DNA from: JABFXX01 sp036489755
Lineage (GTDB): Bacteria > Myxococcota_A > Polyangia > Haliangiales > Haliangiaceae
Assembly: GCA_036489755.1 (NCBI GenBank)
Contig: DASXFD010000006.1
Location: 23,126-87,125 of the forward strand
DNA length: 64,000 bases
Direction: 5' to 3'
The notes under the pieces were generated by a model, which was given only the letters and a program-made list of their open reading frames with translations, ran no database searches and was not told the DNA's origin. A program made the translations under genes and the position numbers. Below are positions 8,603 through 17,251 of the stretch, piece by piece; position 1 is the first letter of the stretch; each line of letters begins with the position of its first letter.

Positions 8603-9061
8603 CTACCGCGCCTGCACGTGAACGAGGATGCCGAAGCGATACGTCTTCGGCTCGTGGCGCACGACCATCGGCACGTCGAGCGAAAGCGTGCGGCCTTGAT
8701 ACGCGGCCGCCGGCGCGCCGGAGTGCGGGAACGCGACCGGCACGAGCTGCGCGACCGCGGTGTTACCCGGCTCGACCCAGCCGAGGTCGCTCGACGGCCG
8801 CAATCGTGTCGTCGTGCCGTCGCCGCGATCGAGCGCGATCTTGTTCCACTCGACCTGCAGGACTTGGTCGGTCTTGTTTTGCAGATCGAGCTGCAGCGAA
8901 TCATCGGAGAGCTCGAGCGTCGCCTTGACGGCATCATCCTCGAACGCGTTCGTGCTGTTCGCCGCGTGATCGACGACGTCGAAGCGATACGTGTACCTGG
9001 TCGCACAGCCGCCGATCAGGAGCGCGGGAGCCAGAGCGAGCACACCACCGAAGCGAGACAT
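8603..9061 (-). CDS. Small lipoprotein, function unknown
   Basis: A 152-residue lipoprotein from the ATG at 9061, chosen because it gives a normal signal peptide (MSRFGGVLALAPALLIGGC, lipobox LIGGC); the open frame extends 13 codons further upstream without signal features. The mature part reads like a single beta-sandwich domain (SLQLDLQNKTDQVLQVEWNK and LSLDVPMVVRHEPKTYRFG). It resembles outer-membrane-anchored proteins of unknown function often called hypothetical in Myxococcota. It ends six bases before the start of the glycine-rich lipoprotein gene, suggesting a two-gene operon. Confidence 0.75.
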   Translation of the reverse strand: MSRFGGVLALAPALLIGGCATRYTYRFDVVDHAANSTNAFEDDAVKATLELSDDSLQLDLQNKTDQVLQVEWNKIALDRGDGTTTRLRPSSDLGWVEPGNTAVAQLVPVAFPHSGAPAAAYQGRTLSLDVPMVVRHEPKTYRFGILVHVQAR

Positions 9062-9129
9062 CGTCCACCTCACGATTTGGCCGCAAGCTTGCCATCGCAA
9101 GGGGCTTCACAGACGTTCACGAGGCACCA

Positions 9130-10275
9130 CTACATGAAATTCCGCGTGTGCAGCGACGACAGTCGCTCCGCGGTGGTCGCGTCGAAGCCGAGGCGCACGA
9201 GCCGGGTGCGCCGGCCGGCGTCCATCTCGCGCACGAGCTCGACGACGGCCGCGTGGCCGCGCCGCAGATCGGCGGGCTCCCACGACCCGGCGGCAAGCAA
9301 GACGAGTGCGTCGAACACGAGCGCGTTGAGGCCGGCGGTGCTCGCGAGTGCGGCGTGGCGGCGCTCGATCGCGGCGGCGAGCCGGCCGAGCAGCGATGGG
9401 TCGAGCGCGGCGTGACGCGCGAGGTGTGCGAGCCCGAATGCGACGTGCCTCGCTTCGTCCTGGGCGGCGAACCGTGCGACCTCGCGCGTGCACGCGTCGG
9501 GCGCGTGGTCGCGGATGAACCACAGCAGCGCGAGGAAGCTGCCTTCGCCGAGCACGGCGAGCAAGAAGCTCGCGACCGCGAAATCGGGCTCGTCGAACAG
9601 AGTCGCGAGCGACGCCTGGCCGCCCGCGGTCGACAGCCCGAGCACATCGCGATGCAGCGTCGCACGGCGCGTGAACACCTCGATGTGCCGCGCCTCGTCG
9701 GCGGCTTGGATCGCGAGCAGCTGCATGACCTCGCGAAAGTGCGGGTGCAGGCGGCCGAGGAAGCGCACCGGCACGAGCAGCGCGGCGGTCTCGTTCTCGA
9801 TCAGGTACGTCATGATCTGGACGATCGCGTCCTCGATCTCCGGCGGATGCTCGCTCGGCGCGGTCCATGGAATCGCGGTCGCCGGATCCCACTGCGCCGC
9901 GGCTGCCTGCGCGTAGAGCCGCGCCGCCTCGTCGGCCCACAGCTCGCGCTTCTCGGCGAGCGGCAGATCCAAGCTCGGGGCGCCGGCCTCGACGAGGGCA
10001 CCGCGCGCGGCCAATCCCCAGCGCGCGGGCGGCAGCTCGACCGCGGTCTCGATCGATCCGGCGCGCTCGGCACCGTGCGTGCGATCAACGTTGACGCGCG
10101 CGATCACGTTGTCAACGTATGCGTAGCCGCGCACTCGACACCACGCGGGTAGATCGACCGCGAGCGTCGGTGCGGTGCCGCGCACGCGCACCTGCGGCGA
10201 TGCCGTGAGCGCGCGCTGCACCAGCAAGTGACCGCCTTCGTCGAGCCCGAGGTCGCCGAGGTCGACGTCGATCAT
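9130..10275 (-). CDS. TusA-like domain fused to ferritin-like diiron domain
   Basis: 381 residues from ATG 10275. Residues about 1-60 resemble a TusA/SirA sulfur-carrier fold, including VDLPAWCRVRGYAYV, which matches the conserved D-PAWCR--GH segment; the classical CPxP cysteine motif of TusA is not present at the N-terminus. From about residue 110 a helical ferritin-like domain follows, with two four-helix half-motifs: E160/E162, DEARH at 193-197, E244, and a second DEARH at 273-277. These are plausible ligands for a diiron or mixed-metal centre. Such domains oxidise substrates or store iron. It is the last gene of an operon with a PhnD-like protein and a flavoprotein. Confidence 0.75.
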   Translation of the reverse strand: MIDVDLGDLGLDEGGHLLVQRALTASPQVRVRGTAPTLAVDLPAWCRVRGYAYVDNVIARVNVDRTHGAERAGSIETAVELPPARWGLAARGALVEAGAPSLDLPLAEKRELWADEAARLYAQAAAAQWDPATAIPWTAPSEHPPEIEDAIVQIMTYLIENETAALLVPVRFLGRLHPHFREVMQLLAIQAADEARHIEVFTRRATLHRDVLGLSTAGGQASLATLFDEPDFAVASFLLAVLGEGSFLALLWFIRDHAPDACTREVARFAAQDEARHVAFGLAHLARHAALDPSLLGRLAAAIERRHAALASTAGLNALVFDALVLLAAGSWEPADLRRGHAAVVELVREMDAGRRTRLVRLGFDATTAERLSSLHTRNFM

Positions 10276-10303
10276 CACAGGCTCGCTTCGCTGGCCACGA
10301 TCA
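10276..10303 (-). repeat. Dispersed spacer repeat, copy 1 (stop-to-start linker)
   Basis: Read on the minus strand the spacer is TGATCGTGGCCAGCGAAGCG followed by AGCCTGTG and then the ATG of the next gene. Its first three bases are the stop codon of the PhnD-like gene and its end runs into the ferritin-fusion start codon. The first 20 bases are identical to the two copies between rseP and tsaB and near-identical to one inside a kinase gene. Confidence 0.75.
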
Positions 10304-11119
10304 TCGACTCGCGATCCAGCCACCCACGAACGACGCGGCCGCGCGCTCGAGCAACGCGTAGCCCGACGTGCGACCGGGCAGCCAGCGCTTGAGACCTTCC
10401 ATGTCGAGCAGCGGCCGCACGGCGGGATCGGCGTAGTCCATCGCGAACAACAGCTCGCGAAAGCGCTCGATCGCCACGACGGGCGCGCCGTCGAGCACGG
10501 TCATGTTGCAGTGATCGTATGCGCCGGTCTGATACAGCACTCGCGTCGCGTTCGGCGCGAGCAAGCCTTCGTTCGCGAACGCGAGGCGATTGCCGTCGAT
10601 CAAGCACGCGGCATCGACCTCTCCCGCGAGCAGCGCCTTGACCGCGAGTCGCTCGCCGCCGACGTGATCGCCGTGCTTGCCGACGAGCACGTCGTGCTTG
10701 ACCGCGTCAACGTTGATTCCGGCTTCGGCGATCGAAGCGAGCGGAATCAACGTTGCCTGCGGCGAGTCCGCGGCGCCGACACCGACGCGCTTGCCGCCCA
10801 GATCGGCGAGCGTTCGAATCGCCGAGTCGGCGCGCACGAGCACGACACTCGTCAGATCGCGATCGGTGTCGCGCATCACGATCGCGTCGGCGCGCCGGCG
10901 ATGCTTGGCGGCAAGGTCGCGCGCTTCGAGCCACGCGAGCGGCGAGTTCCACGCCACGTCGATGTCGCCGCGCAGGTGCGCTTCGACCTGACGCTCGTAG
11001 TTGGTGAACAGCACGTAATCGAACGGCAGGCCGCGCTGCGCGAACCACTCGCGAAAGCCATCCCAGATCGGGACGACCTTCGCGTCGTACGCGACGGCGC
11101 CGAGGACCAGCTCCTTCAT
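10301..11119 (-). CDS. PhnD/SsuA-type substrate-binding protein without signal peptide
   Basis: 272 residues from ATG 11119. The fold is the periplasmic-binding type 2 seen in phosphonate/phosphate (PhnD) and sulfonate (SsuA) binding proteins: RGDIDVAWNSPLAWLEA, LADLGGKRVGVGAADSPQAT, and LAGEVDAACLIDGN are the usual hinge and ligand segments. There is no signal peptide or lipobox; the N-terminus MKELVLGAVAYDAKVVP is the first beta strand, so the protein should be cytoplasmic. No ABC permease or ATPase lies nearby. It may sense or hand over a small anionic ligand to the flanking enzymes; this is inference. It sits 58 bases downstream of the flavoprotein gene. Confidence 0.8.
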   Translation of the reverse strand: MKELVLGAVAYDAKVVPIWDGFREWFAQRGLPFDYVLFTNYERQVEAHLRGDIDVAWNSPLAWLEARDLAAKHRRRADAIVMRDTDRDLTSVVLVRADSAIRTLADLGGKRVGVGAADSPQATLIPLASIAEAGINVDAVKHDVLVGKHGDHVGGERLAVKALLAGEVDAACLIDGNRLAFANEGLLAPNATRVLYQTGAYDHCNMTVLDGAPVVAIERFRELLFAMDYADPAVRPLLDMEGLKRWLPGRTSGYALLERAAASFVGGWIASR

Positions 11120-11177
11120 TGTTTTCCGCCTTGCTCGCCGAGGCGCGCCCCGGCGCTCCGCACTCGCTCGCTCGGCA

Positions 11178-12293
11178 TCAGAACAACGGGAGGCCGCAGA
11201 CGGCCTTGCCGATGAAGTCGTAGAGCACGTCGGTGGTCGGCCCCATGACCAGTGCGGCGCGCGCGTCGCGGAATACGCGCTCGACGCCGACGTCTTTACG
11301 GAACGCGGCGCCACCGCACACGCGCATCGCGAGATCCGCGACCTCGGCGGCGGCTTCGCCGGCGGCGGCCTTGCACTCGAGCACGCGCAGCATCGTGTCG
11401 GCGCGCCCGGTGCCGATCGCGGCGAGCGTGTCGCCGTTGAGCGCCTTCGTCTGATCGGTCTTGATGCGCATGCGCGCGATGAACGCGCGCGCCGTCGGCA
11501 GATCCGCGATCGACGAGCCGGCGTGCACGAACGTCGTGCCCGCTGCGTGCTGCGCGGTGCGTTCGACGGCCGCTTCCATGAGGCCCGCCGAGACCGCGGC
11601 CGACAGTACGTCGAACCACGGGAGCACGACGCTCATCATCAAGCCGAAGCCACCGCCGTCGGCACCGAGCCGGTTCGACGCGGGGATGCGCGCGTCCTCG
11701 GCGGTGATCGGCGCCGAGTCGTTGCCGCGCAGGCCGAGGCCGTCGAACGCGCCGTCGATGCGCAGGCCCGGCGTCGCGCGCGGCACGAGCCACATCGTCG
11801 ATGCCTCGTTGCCCGCGCTAGGCTTGCTCGACCACACGTAGCTATCGGCGTGGTGCGCGGACGTCACGAAGCTCTTCTTCGCGGTGAGCCGCACGTTCGC
11901 GCCGTCGGCAGCGGCGGTACCGAGCGCGGCCCAGAACTGGCTGCGCGAGCCGGCTTCCGAGAACGCGAGCGTGGTGAGGTGCTTGCCCGCGGCGATCGCG
12001 CGGCGCACGTCGTCCGGACCGTGCTGCTCGATCACGGTGGCGCCGCAGTAGTGCATGCACGCGATCATCGCGGTCGAGCCGCACGCGCGGGCGAGCCGCT
12101 CGACGACGCGCGACGCCTCGGCGAGGCCGAGCCCTTTGCCGCCGACGCTCGTCGCGCTGACGAGCCCCATCAGCCCGCTCGATGCGAGCGCGCCGAGAGC
12201 TTGGGTGGGAAATGCCGCGGTGCGATCCACCTCGACGGCGTTGGCCGCGGCAATCGCGGCGACCGATTCCAACTGCGTATCTAGATCGAACAT
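11178..12293 (-). CDS. Acyl-CoA dehydrogenase-like flavoprotein
   Basis: 371 residues with the acyl-CoA dehydrogenase fold: N-terminal helices, the FSEAGSRSQFW region in the FAD-binding beta domain, TAKKSFVTSAHHADSYVW, and the C-terminal CGGAAFRKDVGVERVFRDARA. The final segment reads MGPTTDVLYDFIG where dehydrogenases have GTNEI-type sequence, and I see no clear catalytic glutamate there. That pattern is closer to FMN-dependent monooxygenase members of the superfamily (DszC/SfnC-like) than to fatty-acid oxidation enzymes. Operon context with a PhnD/SsuA-like protein and a TusA-like fusion also suggests heteroatom chemistry. First gene of the operon; its GGAG ribosome site lies in a hairpin stem. 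Confidence 0.8.
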   Translation of the reverse strand: MFDLDTQLESVAAIAAANAVEVDRTAAFPTQALGALASSGLMGLVSATSVGGKGLGLAEASRVVERLARACGSTAMIACMHYCGATVIEQHGPDDVRRAIAAGKHLTTLAFSEAGSRSQFWAALGTAAADGANVRLTAKKSFVTSAHHADSYVWSSKPSAGNEASTMWLVPRATPGLRIDGAFDGLGLRGNDSAPITAEDARIPASNRLGADGGGFGLMMSVVLPWFDVLSAAVSAGLMEAAVERTAQHAAGTTFVHAGSSIADLPTARAFIARMRIKTDQTKALNGDTLAAIGTGRADTMLRVLECKAAAGEAAAEVADLAMRVCGGAAFRKDVGVERVFRDARAALVMGPTTDVLYDFIGKAVCGLPLF

Positions 12294-12296
12294 GCA

Positions 12297-12327
12297 ATCT
12301 CCAGCGCGGCATCGCGCGGCTGGAGAT
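12297..12327 (-). promoter_or_regulatory. Hairpin enclosing the Shine-Dalgarno of the flavoprotein gene
   Basis: On the minus strand ATCTCCAGC (12327-12319) is the perfect complement of GCTGGAGAT (12305-12297), and the interior can add GCGCG-ATGC-CGCGC. The GGAG inside the distal arm is five bases from the ATG at 12293, so the structure would hide the ribosome binding site. It could be an RNA thermometer, a protein-binding leader or part of a riboswitch. The whole 12294-12434 gap between divergent genes holds no ORF; it also contains CGCAG-ATA-CTGCG just before the M1 start. Confidence 0.6.
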
Positions 12328-12434
12328 CGGCCGCGTCAGCCGCAGATGCGTGGCCCGGCAACGCCGGACCGCGGTGACATTCAAAGCCGTGACATCGCGC
12401 GTGACCCTACCGCGAAATCGCAGATACTGCGGCG

Positions 12435-15065
12435 ATGCGGACGCTGATCGTTGCGAGCTTCCTCGTGGTGGCGTGCCAGGGCTCACAACCGCCGCCGGTC
12501 TCACCATCGCAGCCGGCGCCACCGCCGCCGCCGCCGATCGCCGCGCAGCCCGATCCATCGCCGCCGACGTTTCGACTCCCGACCGACGTGATGCCGACAC
12601 ATCAGACGGTGGAGCTCGCGATCGATCCGACCAAGCCGCAGGCGACCGGCGCGATCCACGTCGATGCGAACGTCGTCAAACCGACGCGCGTCGTGTGGCT
12701 GAACGCGACCGACTTGCACGTCCACGACGCGATGCTCGCCGGTAAACCGGCGCGCGTGATCGAGCACGACGACGTGATCGGGCTCGTCGCCGATGCCGAT
12801 TTCCCCGTCGGCCCGCTCGCGATCGACGCGAAGTTCGACGCGCCGATCGACGCTCAGCGCTCGCGCGGCATGTACTCGGCCGCCGACGGCAGCGACTCCT
12901 ACGTTTACACGTTCTTCGAACCGGTCGACGCGCGCCGCGCATTCCCGTGCTTCGACGAGCCGAGCTTCAAGATCCCGTGGACGCTCGTGTTCCACGTGCG
13001 CGAGCACGACGTCGCGCTCGGCAACGCGCCGGTCGCAAAGGAAACGCCGGAAGCCGGCGGCATGAAGCGCGTCGAGCTCGCCGTCAGCAAGCCGCTGCCG
13101 AGCTACCTCGTCGCGTTCGTCGTGGGACCGTTCGACGTGATCGATGACGGGCTCGCGGGCCGCGCGAACACGCCGGTGCGCTTCATCGTGCCGAAAGGTC
13201 ACGCCGGCGAGCTCGAGTTCGCGAAGCAGATCACGCCGCGGATCGTCGGCGCGCTCGAAGACTACTTCGACATGCCGTATCCGTTCGTGAAGCTCGACGT
13301 CGCGGTCGTGCCGCGGTTCTGGGGAACGATGGAGCACCCGGGCATCGTCGCGCTCGGCCAACCACTGACGTTGATCAAGCCCGAGCAAGACACCCGCGAG
13401 CGCGAGGAGCGCTACACGAACATCGCCGCGCACGAGCTCGGCCACTACTGGTTCGGCGATCTCGTCACGATGAAGTGGTGGGACGACATCTGGCTCAACG
13501 AAGCGCTCGGCGAATGGCTCGACATGATCACGACGGATGCCGTGATGCCGAAGTGGCACTACCGCGATCAGCGCCTGCAGCAGGCGATGCGCGGCATGGC
13601 GGCCGACGAGACCGTGTCGGTCAAGCCGATGCACCGCGAGATCAAGAGCAACAGCGATATCGAAGGCTCGTTCGACAACGAGATCACGTATTACAAAGGC
13701 GCGTCGGTGATACGCGCCTGCGAGGCGTTCGTCGGCCCGGAGAAGTGGCAGCGGTTCATCCGCGGCTACATCCACAAGCACGCCGGCGGCAACGCCGACG
13801 ATCGCGACTTCGTGAACGAGATGCGCGCGGCGGTTGGCGATGCCGTCGCGACCGGGTTCGACACGTACGTCCATCAGTCGGGCGTGCCGGTCGTGAACAT
13901 CACGTGCGAGAAAGATCATCTCGCGATCCACAAGGGGCGATCGCTTCCCGCCGGGTCGCCGCGGCCGCCGACGAAGCTCATCACGTGGACGATTCCGGTG
14001 TGCTTTCGCTACGGCGACGGGGCCGGCTACGGGGGCGCTTGCACGACGCAAGACTCGGTCGAGGTCGACCGGTGCCCGGAGTGGATCGAGCCGAACACCA
14101 ACGCGAACGGTTACTACCGTTCGATCATCGATCCGAAGCTGCTCGACGCGAAGATCGTGAAGGAAGCGAAGCTGACGCCGTTCGAAAAACGAATGGCGCT
14201 GTACGACCTGCGCTCGATGGTCAAGCGCGACCAGCTGTCGATCGACGTCGCGATCGCGCGCGCGGCCCAGCTCGCGAAGGATCCCGATCCGGTCGTCGCG
14301 CGCACCGGTGTCGACGAGTCGCTGTTCCGCGACGATGCCTTCGACGACGCGTTCCACGCCGCGGCAGACAAGTGGCGCATCGCCGAACTCGGCGGCCTCG
14401 CACGCGCGTTGTCGTGGCATCGCGCGCCCGGCGACAGCGACGATCGCGAGAAGCTGCGCGAGGACGTGCTGGCGCTCGTCGCGCGCGTCGACCCGGCGTT
14501 CGCACGACAGGGTGCGAAGATCGCCGACGAGTGGCTCGCGAAGCACTCCAAGATCGACGACGGCCTGCTCGGAGCCGCGCTGCAGGCCGCAGCGCAAGGC
14601 GGCGATGCGGCGCGGTTTGCGCGTTACGTCGCCGCGGCGAAGGCGGGTTCGACGGTCGCCGAGCGCGACATGCTCGTGGGCGCGCTCGGTGAGTTTCGCT
14701 CGCCAGTACTGGCGAAGCAGGCGCTCGAGCTCGTGCTCGGCCACGATCTCGACATTCGCGACACGTGGCGCATCGTCGCGGTCGAGGCCTCGCGCTGGGA
14801 AACGCGCGACATCGCGCTCGCGTTCTTGCAGGCGCACCTCGCCGAGCTGATGCCGCGCCTGCGCGACGACGAGCAAGGCTGGCTGACCACTGCGCTCGTT
14901 TCCCAACCCTGCGACGCAGCGCATCGCGACGCGTTCGCGGTGCTCGTGAAGCCCTACGCGGCCAAGTTCGACTCGATCGCGCGCGGCCTCGAGAAGTCCC
15001 AGCAGTGCATCGAGCAGATGTCTCATCAGCGCACAGCGCTCGATCGTCTCGTGAAGAAAATTTAG
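12435..15065 (+). CDS. M1-family aminopeptidase, lipoprotein
   Basis: An 876-residue zinc aminopeptidase. MRTLIVASFLVVAC gives a lipobox, followed by a proline-rich linker. The N-terminal beta domain (FDAPIDAQRSRGMYSA, FFEPVDARRAFPCFDEPSFK) matches M1 enzymes. The substrate motif appears as GTMEHPG in place of GAMENPG. The zinc site HELGH begins at about residue 333, with the third ligand Glu in WLNEALGEW 18 residues later and the catalytic Tyr in EITYYKG. A long helical C-terminal domain follows, as in ERAP/tricorn-factor types. It should be anchored in the periplasm or on the outer membrane and trim peptides, which fits a predatory or scavenging lifestyle (inference). Confidence 0.93.
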   Translation: MRTLIVASFLVVACQGSQPPPVSPSQPAPPPPPPIAAQPDPSPPTFRLPTDVMPTHQTVELAIDPTKPQATGAIHVDANVVKPTRVVWLNATDLHVHDAMLAGKPARVIEHDDVIGLVADADFPVGPLAIDAKFDAPIDAQRSRGMYSAADGSDSYVYTFFEPVDARRAFPCFDEPSFKIPWTLVFHVREHDVALGNAPVAKETPEAGGMKRVELAVSKPLPSYLVAFVVGPFDVIDDGLAGRANTPVRFIVPKGHAGELEFAKQITPRIVGALEDYFDMPYPFVKLDVAVVPRFWGTMEHPGIVALGQPLTLIKPEQDTREREERYTNIAAHELGHYWFGDLVTMKWWDDIWLNEALGEWLDMITTDAVMPKWHYRDQRLQQAMRGMAADETVSVKPMHREIKSNSDIEGSFDNEITYYKGASVIRACEAFVGPEKWQRFIRGYIHKHAGGNADDRDFVNEMRAAVGDAVATGFDTYVHQSGVPVVNITCEKDHLAIHKGRSLPAGSPRPPTKLITWTIPVCFRYGDGAGYGGACTTQDSVEVDRCPEWIEPNTNANGYYRSIIDPKLLDAKIVKEAKLTPFEKRMALYDLRSMVKRDQLSIDVAIARAAQLAKDPDPVVARTGVDESLFRDDAFDDAFHAAADKWRIAELGGLARALSWHRAPGDSDDREKLREDVLALVARVDPAFARQGAKIADEWLAKHSKIDDGLLGAALQAAAQGGDAARFARYVAAAKAGSTVAERDMLVGALGEFRSPVLAKQALELVLGHDLDIRDTWRIVAVEASRWETRDIALAFLQAHLAELMPRLRDDEQGWLTTALVSQPCDAAHRDAFAVLVKPYAAKFDSIARGLEKSQQCIEQMSHQRTALDRLVKKI

Positions 15066-15130
15066 TGTCGCAGGTGTCGCAGCGCCCGGGGTAGTGCTGG
15101 CGTGGTTCGCCTCGTGGTACGCCACGCGGC

Positions 15131-17251
15131 ATGACACGCGCCCTCACATTTTCGATCTTGCTCGCGGCCGCGTGCGGCTCGAGCTCCGGCACCGAATCAC
15201 CGGTCACGCCGAAACAGCCGCCGCCGCCGACCGGTCCCGTCGCGGCGACGCCCGTCGCCGAACCGGTCGCCACCACGCCGACCAAGCCGGTGACGACGAA
15301 GTCGCTCGCTGCGATCGGCATCAACCCCGACAACCTCGATCGCACCGCCGACCCGTGCGACGACTTTTATCAGTTCGCGTGCGGCGGCTACATCGCGAAG
15401 ACCGAGATCCCGGCCGACAAGCCGCGCATCACGAGCTTCGACACGATCCAGGACAAGAACCTCGAGTGGGAGAAGGGCGTGCTCGAGCAGGCGGCCGCCA
15501 AGCCCGGCGACGATCCGGTCATGAAGAAGCTCGGCGCGTTCTACGGCGCGTGCATGAACGAAGCGGCGATCGCGAAGGACGGCCTGTCGGGCGTCCGGCC
15601 GTTGCTCGCCAAGGTCGCGCAGGTCAGGGACGTCAAGTCGCTCGGCCGGACGGTCTCGTGGCTGCATTCGCAGGGCGTCGAGGTCATGTTCGGATTCGGT
15701 TCCGAGCCCGATCCCGCGAACGTCACGCACGTGCTCGGTCAGCTCGACCAAGGCGGCCTCGGCCTCGGCGAGAAGGACTACTACCTCAAGGACGACGATC
15801 AGACGAAGAAGGTCCGCGACGCGTACCACCAGTACATGGTCGAGCTGCTCACCGACGCCGGTCGCTCGCCGGCCGAGGCCGCGAAGCAAGCCGACGCGCT
15901 GCTGGCGCTCGAGACCGACATCGCGAAGGTGTCGAAGGATCGGATCGAGCGCCGCGATCCGAAGACGATGTACAACAAGATCGATCTCGACGGCATCGAG
16001 AAGCAGATGCCCGACTTCGACTGGGTCGGCTTCTTGAAGGCGATGGGCACGCCGAATCAAAAGGATCTCGACGTCACGTCGCCCGCGTTCTTTGCCGGGC
16101 TCGACGACCTGATCAAGAAGACGCCCGTGACCGTGTGGCGCGACTTTCTCACCGTCGCGATCCTGCGCTCGAACGCGGGCGCCCTGACGAAGCAGATCGA
16201 GGATCAGGCGTTCAAGTTCCGCCAGACGCTCACCGGTCAGAAGGAGCAGCTGCCGCGCTGGAAGCGGTGCTCGGCCGCGACCGATCATGCGCTCGGCGAT
16301 CTGCTCGGCCAGGCGTTCGTGAAAGACAAGTTCCCCGGCAACAGCAAGGAAGCCGCCGAAGAGGAGGTCCACGCGATCGTCGCCGCGATGCAGGCGAACC
16401 TCGGCACGCTGCCGTGGATGGACGCCGCGACCAAGGAGAAGGCGATCGCCAAGCTGAAGGTGATGGCCTATCAGATCGGCTTCCCGAAGAAGTGGAAGGA
16501 GTACAACTTCAAGGTCGACAAGACGCACTGGACCACCGACGCGCTCGCCGCGCGCAAAGCGGCCACCGACCGCGACATCGCGAAGATCGGTAAGCCGCTC
16601 GATCGCGACGACTGGCAGATGACGACGCCGACGGTCAACGCGTACTACGACCCGCAGCTCAACGGCATGGTGTTCCCGGCCGGCATCCTGCAGCCGCCGT
16701 TCTACTCGGTCGACGCGTCGATCCCGGTCAACCTCGGCGGCATGGGTGTCGTCGTCGGTCACGAGCTCACGCACGGCTTCGACGATCAGGGCGCGCAGTA
16801 CGACGCCGAGGGCAACCTCAAGGACTGGTGGCAGCCCGACACCGAGAAGCAGTTCAAGCAGCGCACGCAGTGCGTGATCGATCAGTACTCGAAGTACGAG
16901 CCCGAGCCGGGCGTGTTCCTCAAGGGCGCGCAGACGGTCGGCGAGAACATCGCGGACATCGGCGGCGTCAAGCTCGCGCTCGCGGCGTATCGCTCGCTGC
17001 GCACGTCGGCGCCCGACACCGTGGTCGCCGACGGCTTCACCGAGGATCAGCAGTTCTTCCTCGGCTACGGCCAGGCGTGGTGCGCGAAGCAACGCCCCGA
17101 GTACGCGAAGATGGCGGTCATGCAGGACCCGCACTCGCCGGCGCGCTTCCGCGTGATCGGTGCGCTGTCGGCGACGCCCGCCTTCGCGAAGGCGTGGGGC
17201 TGCAAGGTCGGCTCGAAGATGCGGCCGGCCAACGCCTGCGTCGTCTGGTGA
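15131..17251 (+). CDS. M13-family metalloendopeptidase (neprilysin/PepO type), lipoprotein
   Basis: A 706-residue neprilysin-like peptidase. MTRALTFSILLAAAC is a lipoprotein signal, followed by a Pro/Thr-rich linker. The conserved start DPCDDFYQFACGGY opens the M13 N-domain. The zinc motif HELTHGFDDQG is at about residues 544-554, the third ligand lies in GENIADIGGVKLA, and the C-terminus carries RVIGALSATPAFAKAWGCK with the typical Asn/Pro-rich substrate segment NAYYDPQLNGMVFPAGILQ upstream. It follows the M1 gene by 65 bases that contain short direct and inverted repeats. It probably degrades oligopeptides at the cell envelope. Its stop abuts that of the opposing YkgJ-type gene as TGATCA. 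Confidence 0.94.
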   Translation: MTRALTFSILLAAACGSSSGTESPVTPKQPPPPTGPVAATPVAEPVATTPTKPVTTKSLAAIGINPDNLDRTADPCDDFYQFACGGYIAKTEIPADKPRITSFDTIQDKNLEWEKGVLEQAAAKPGDDPVMKKLGAFYGACMNEAAIAKDGLSGVRPLLAKVAQVRDVKSLGRTVSWLHSQGVEVMFGFGSEPDPANVTHVLGQLDQGGLGLGEKDYYLKDDDQTKKVRDAYHQYMVELLTDAGRSPAEAAKQADALLALETDIAKVSKDRIERRDPKTMYNKIDLDGIEKQMPDFDWVGFLKAMGTPNQKDLDVTSPAFFAGLDDLIKKTPVTVWRDFLTVAILRSNAGALTKQIEDQAFKFRQTLTGQKEQLPRWKRCSAATDHALGDLLGQAFVKDKFPGNSKEAAEEEVHAIVAAMQANLGTLPWMDAATKEKAIAKLKVMAYQIGFPKKWKEYNFKVDKTHWTTDALAARKAATDRDIAKIGKPLDRDDWQMTTPTVNAYYDPQLNGMVFPAGILQPPFYSVDASIPVNLGGMGVVVGHELTHGFDDQGAQYDAEGNLKDWWQPDTEKQFKQRTQCVIDQYSKYEPEPGVFLKGAQTVGENIADIGGVKLALAAYRSLRTSAPDTVVADGFTEDQQFFLGYGQAWCAKQRPEYAKMAVMQDPHSPARFRVIGALSATPAFAKAWGCKVGSKMRPANACVVW

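Noticed and set aside
12501..15137. 878-codon open frame on the minus strand opposite the M1 peptidase gene
   Set aside because: Arg/Leu/Asp/Val-rich composition with no domain, exactly antisense to a solid metallopeptidase; a consequence of high GC at third positions.
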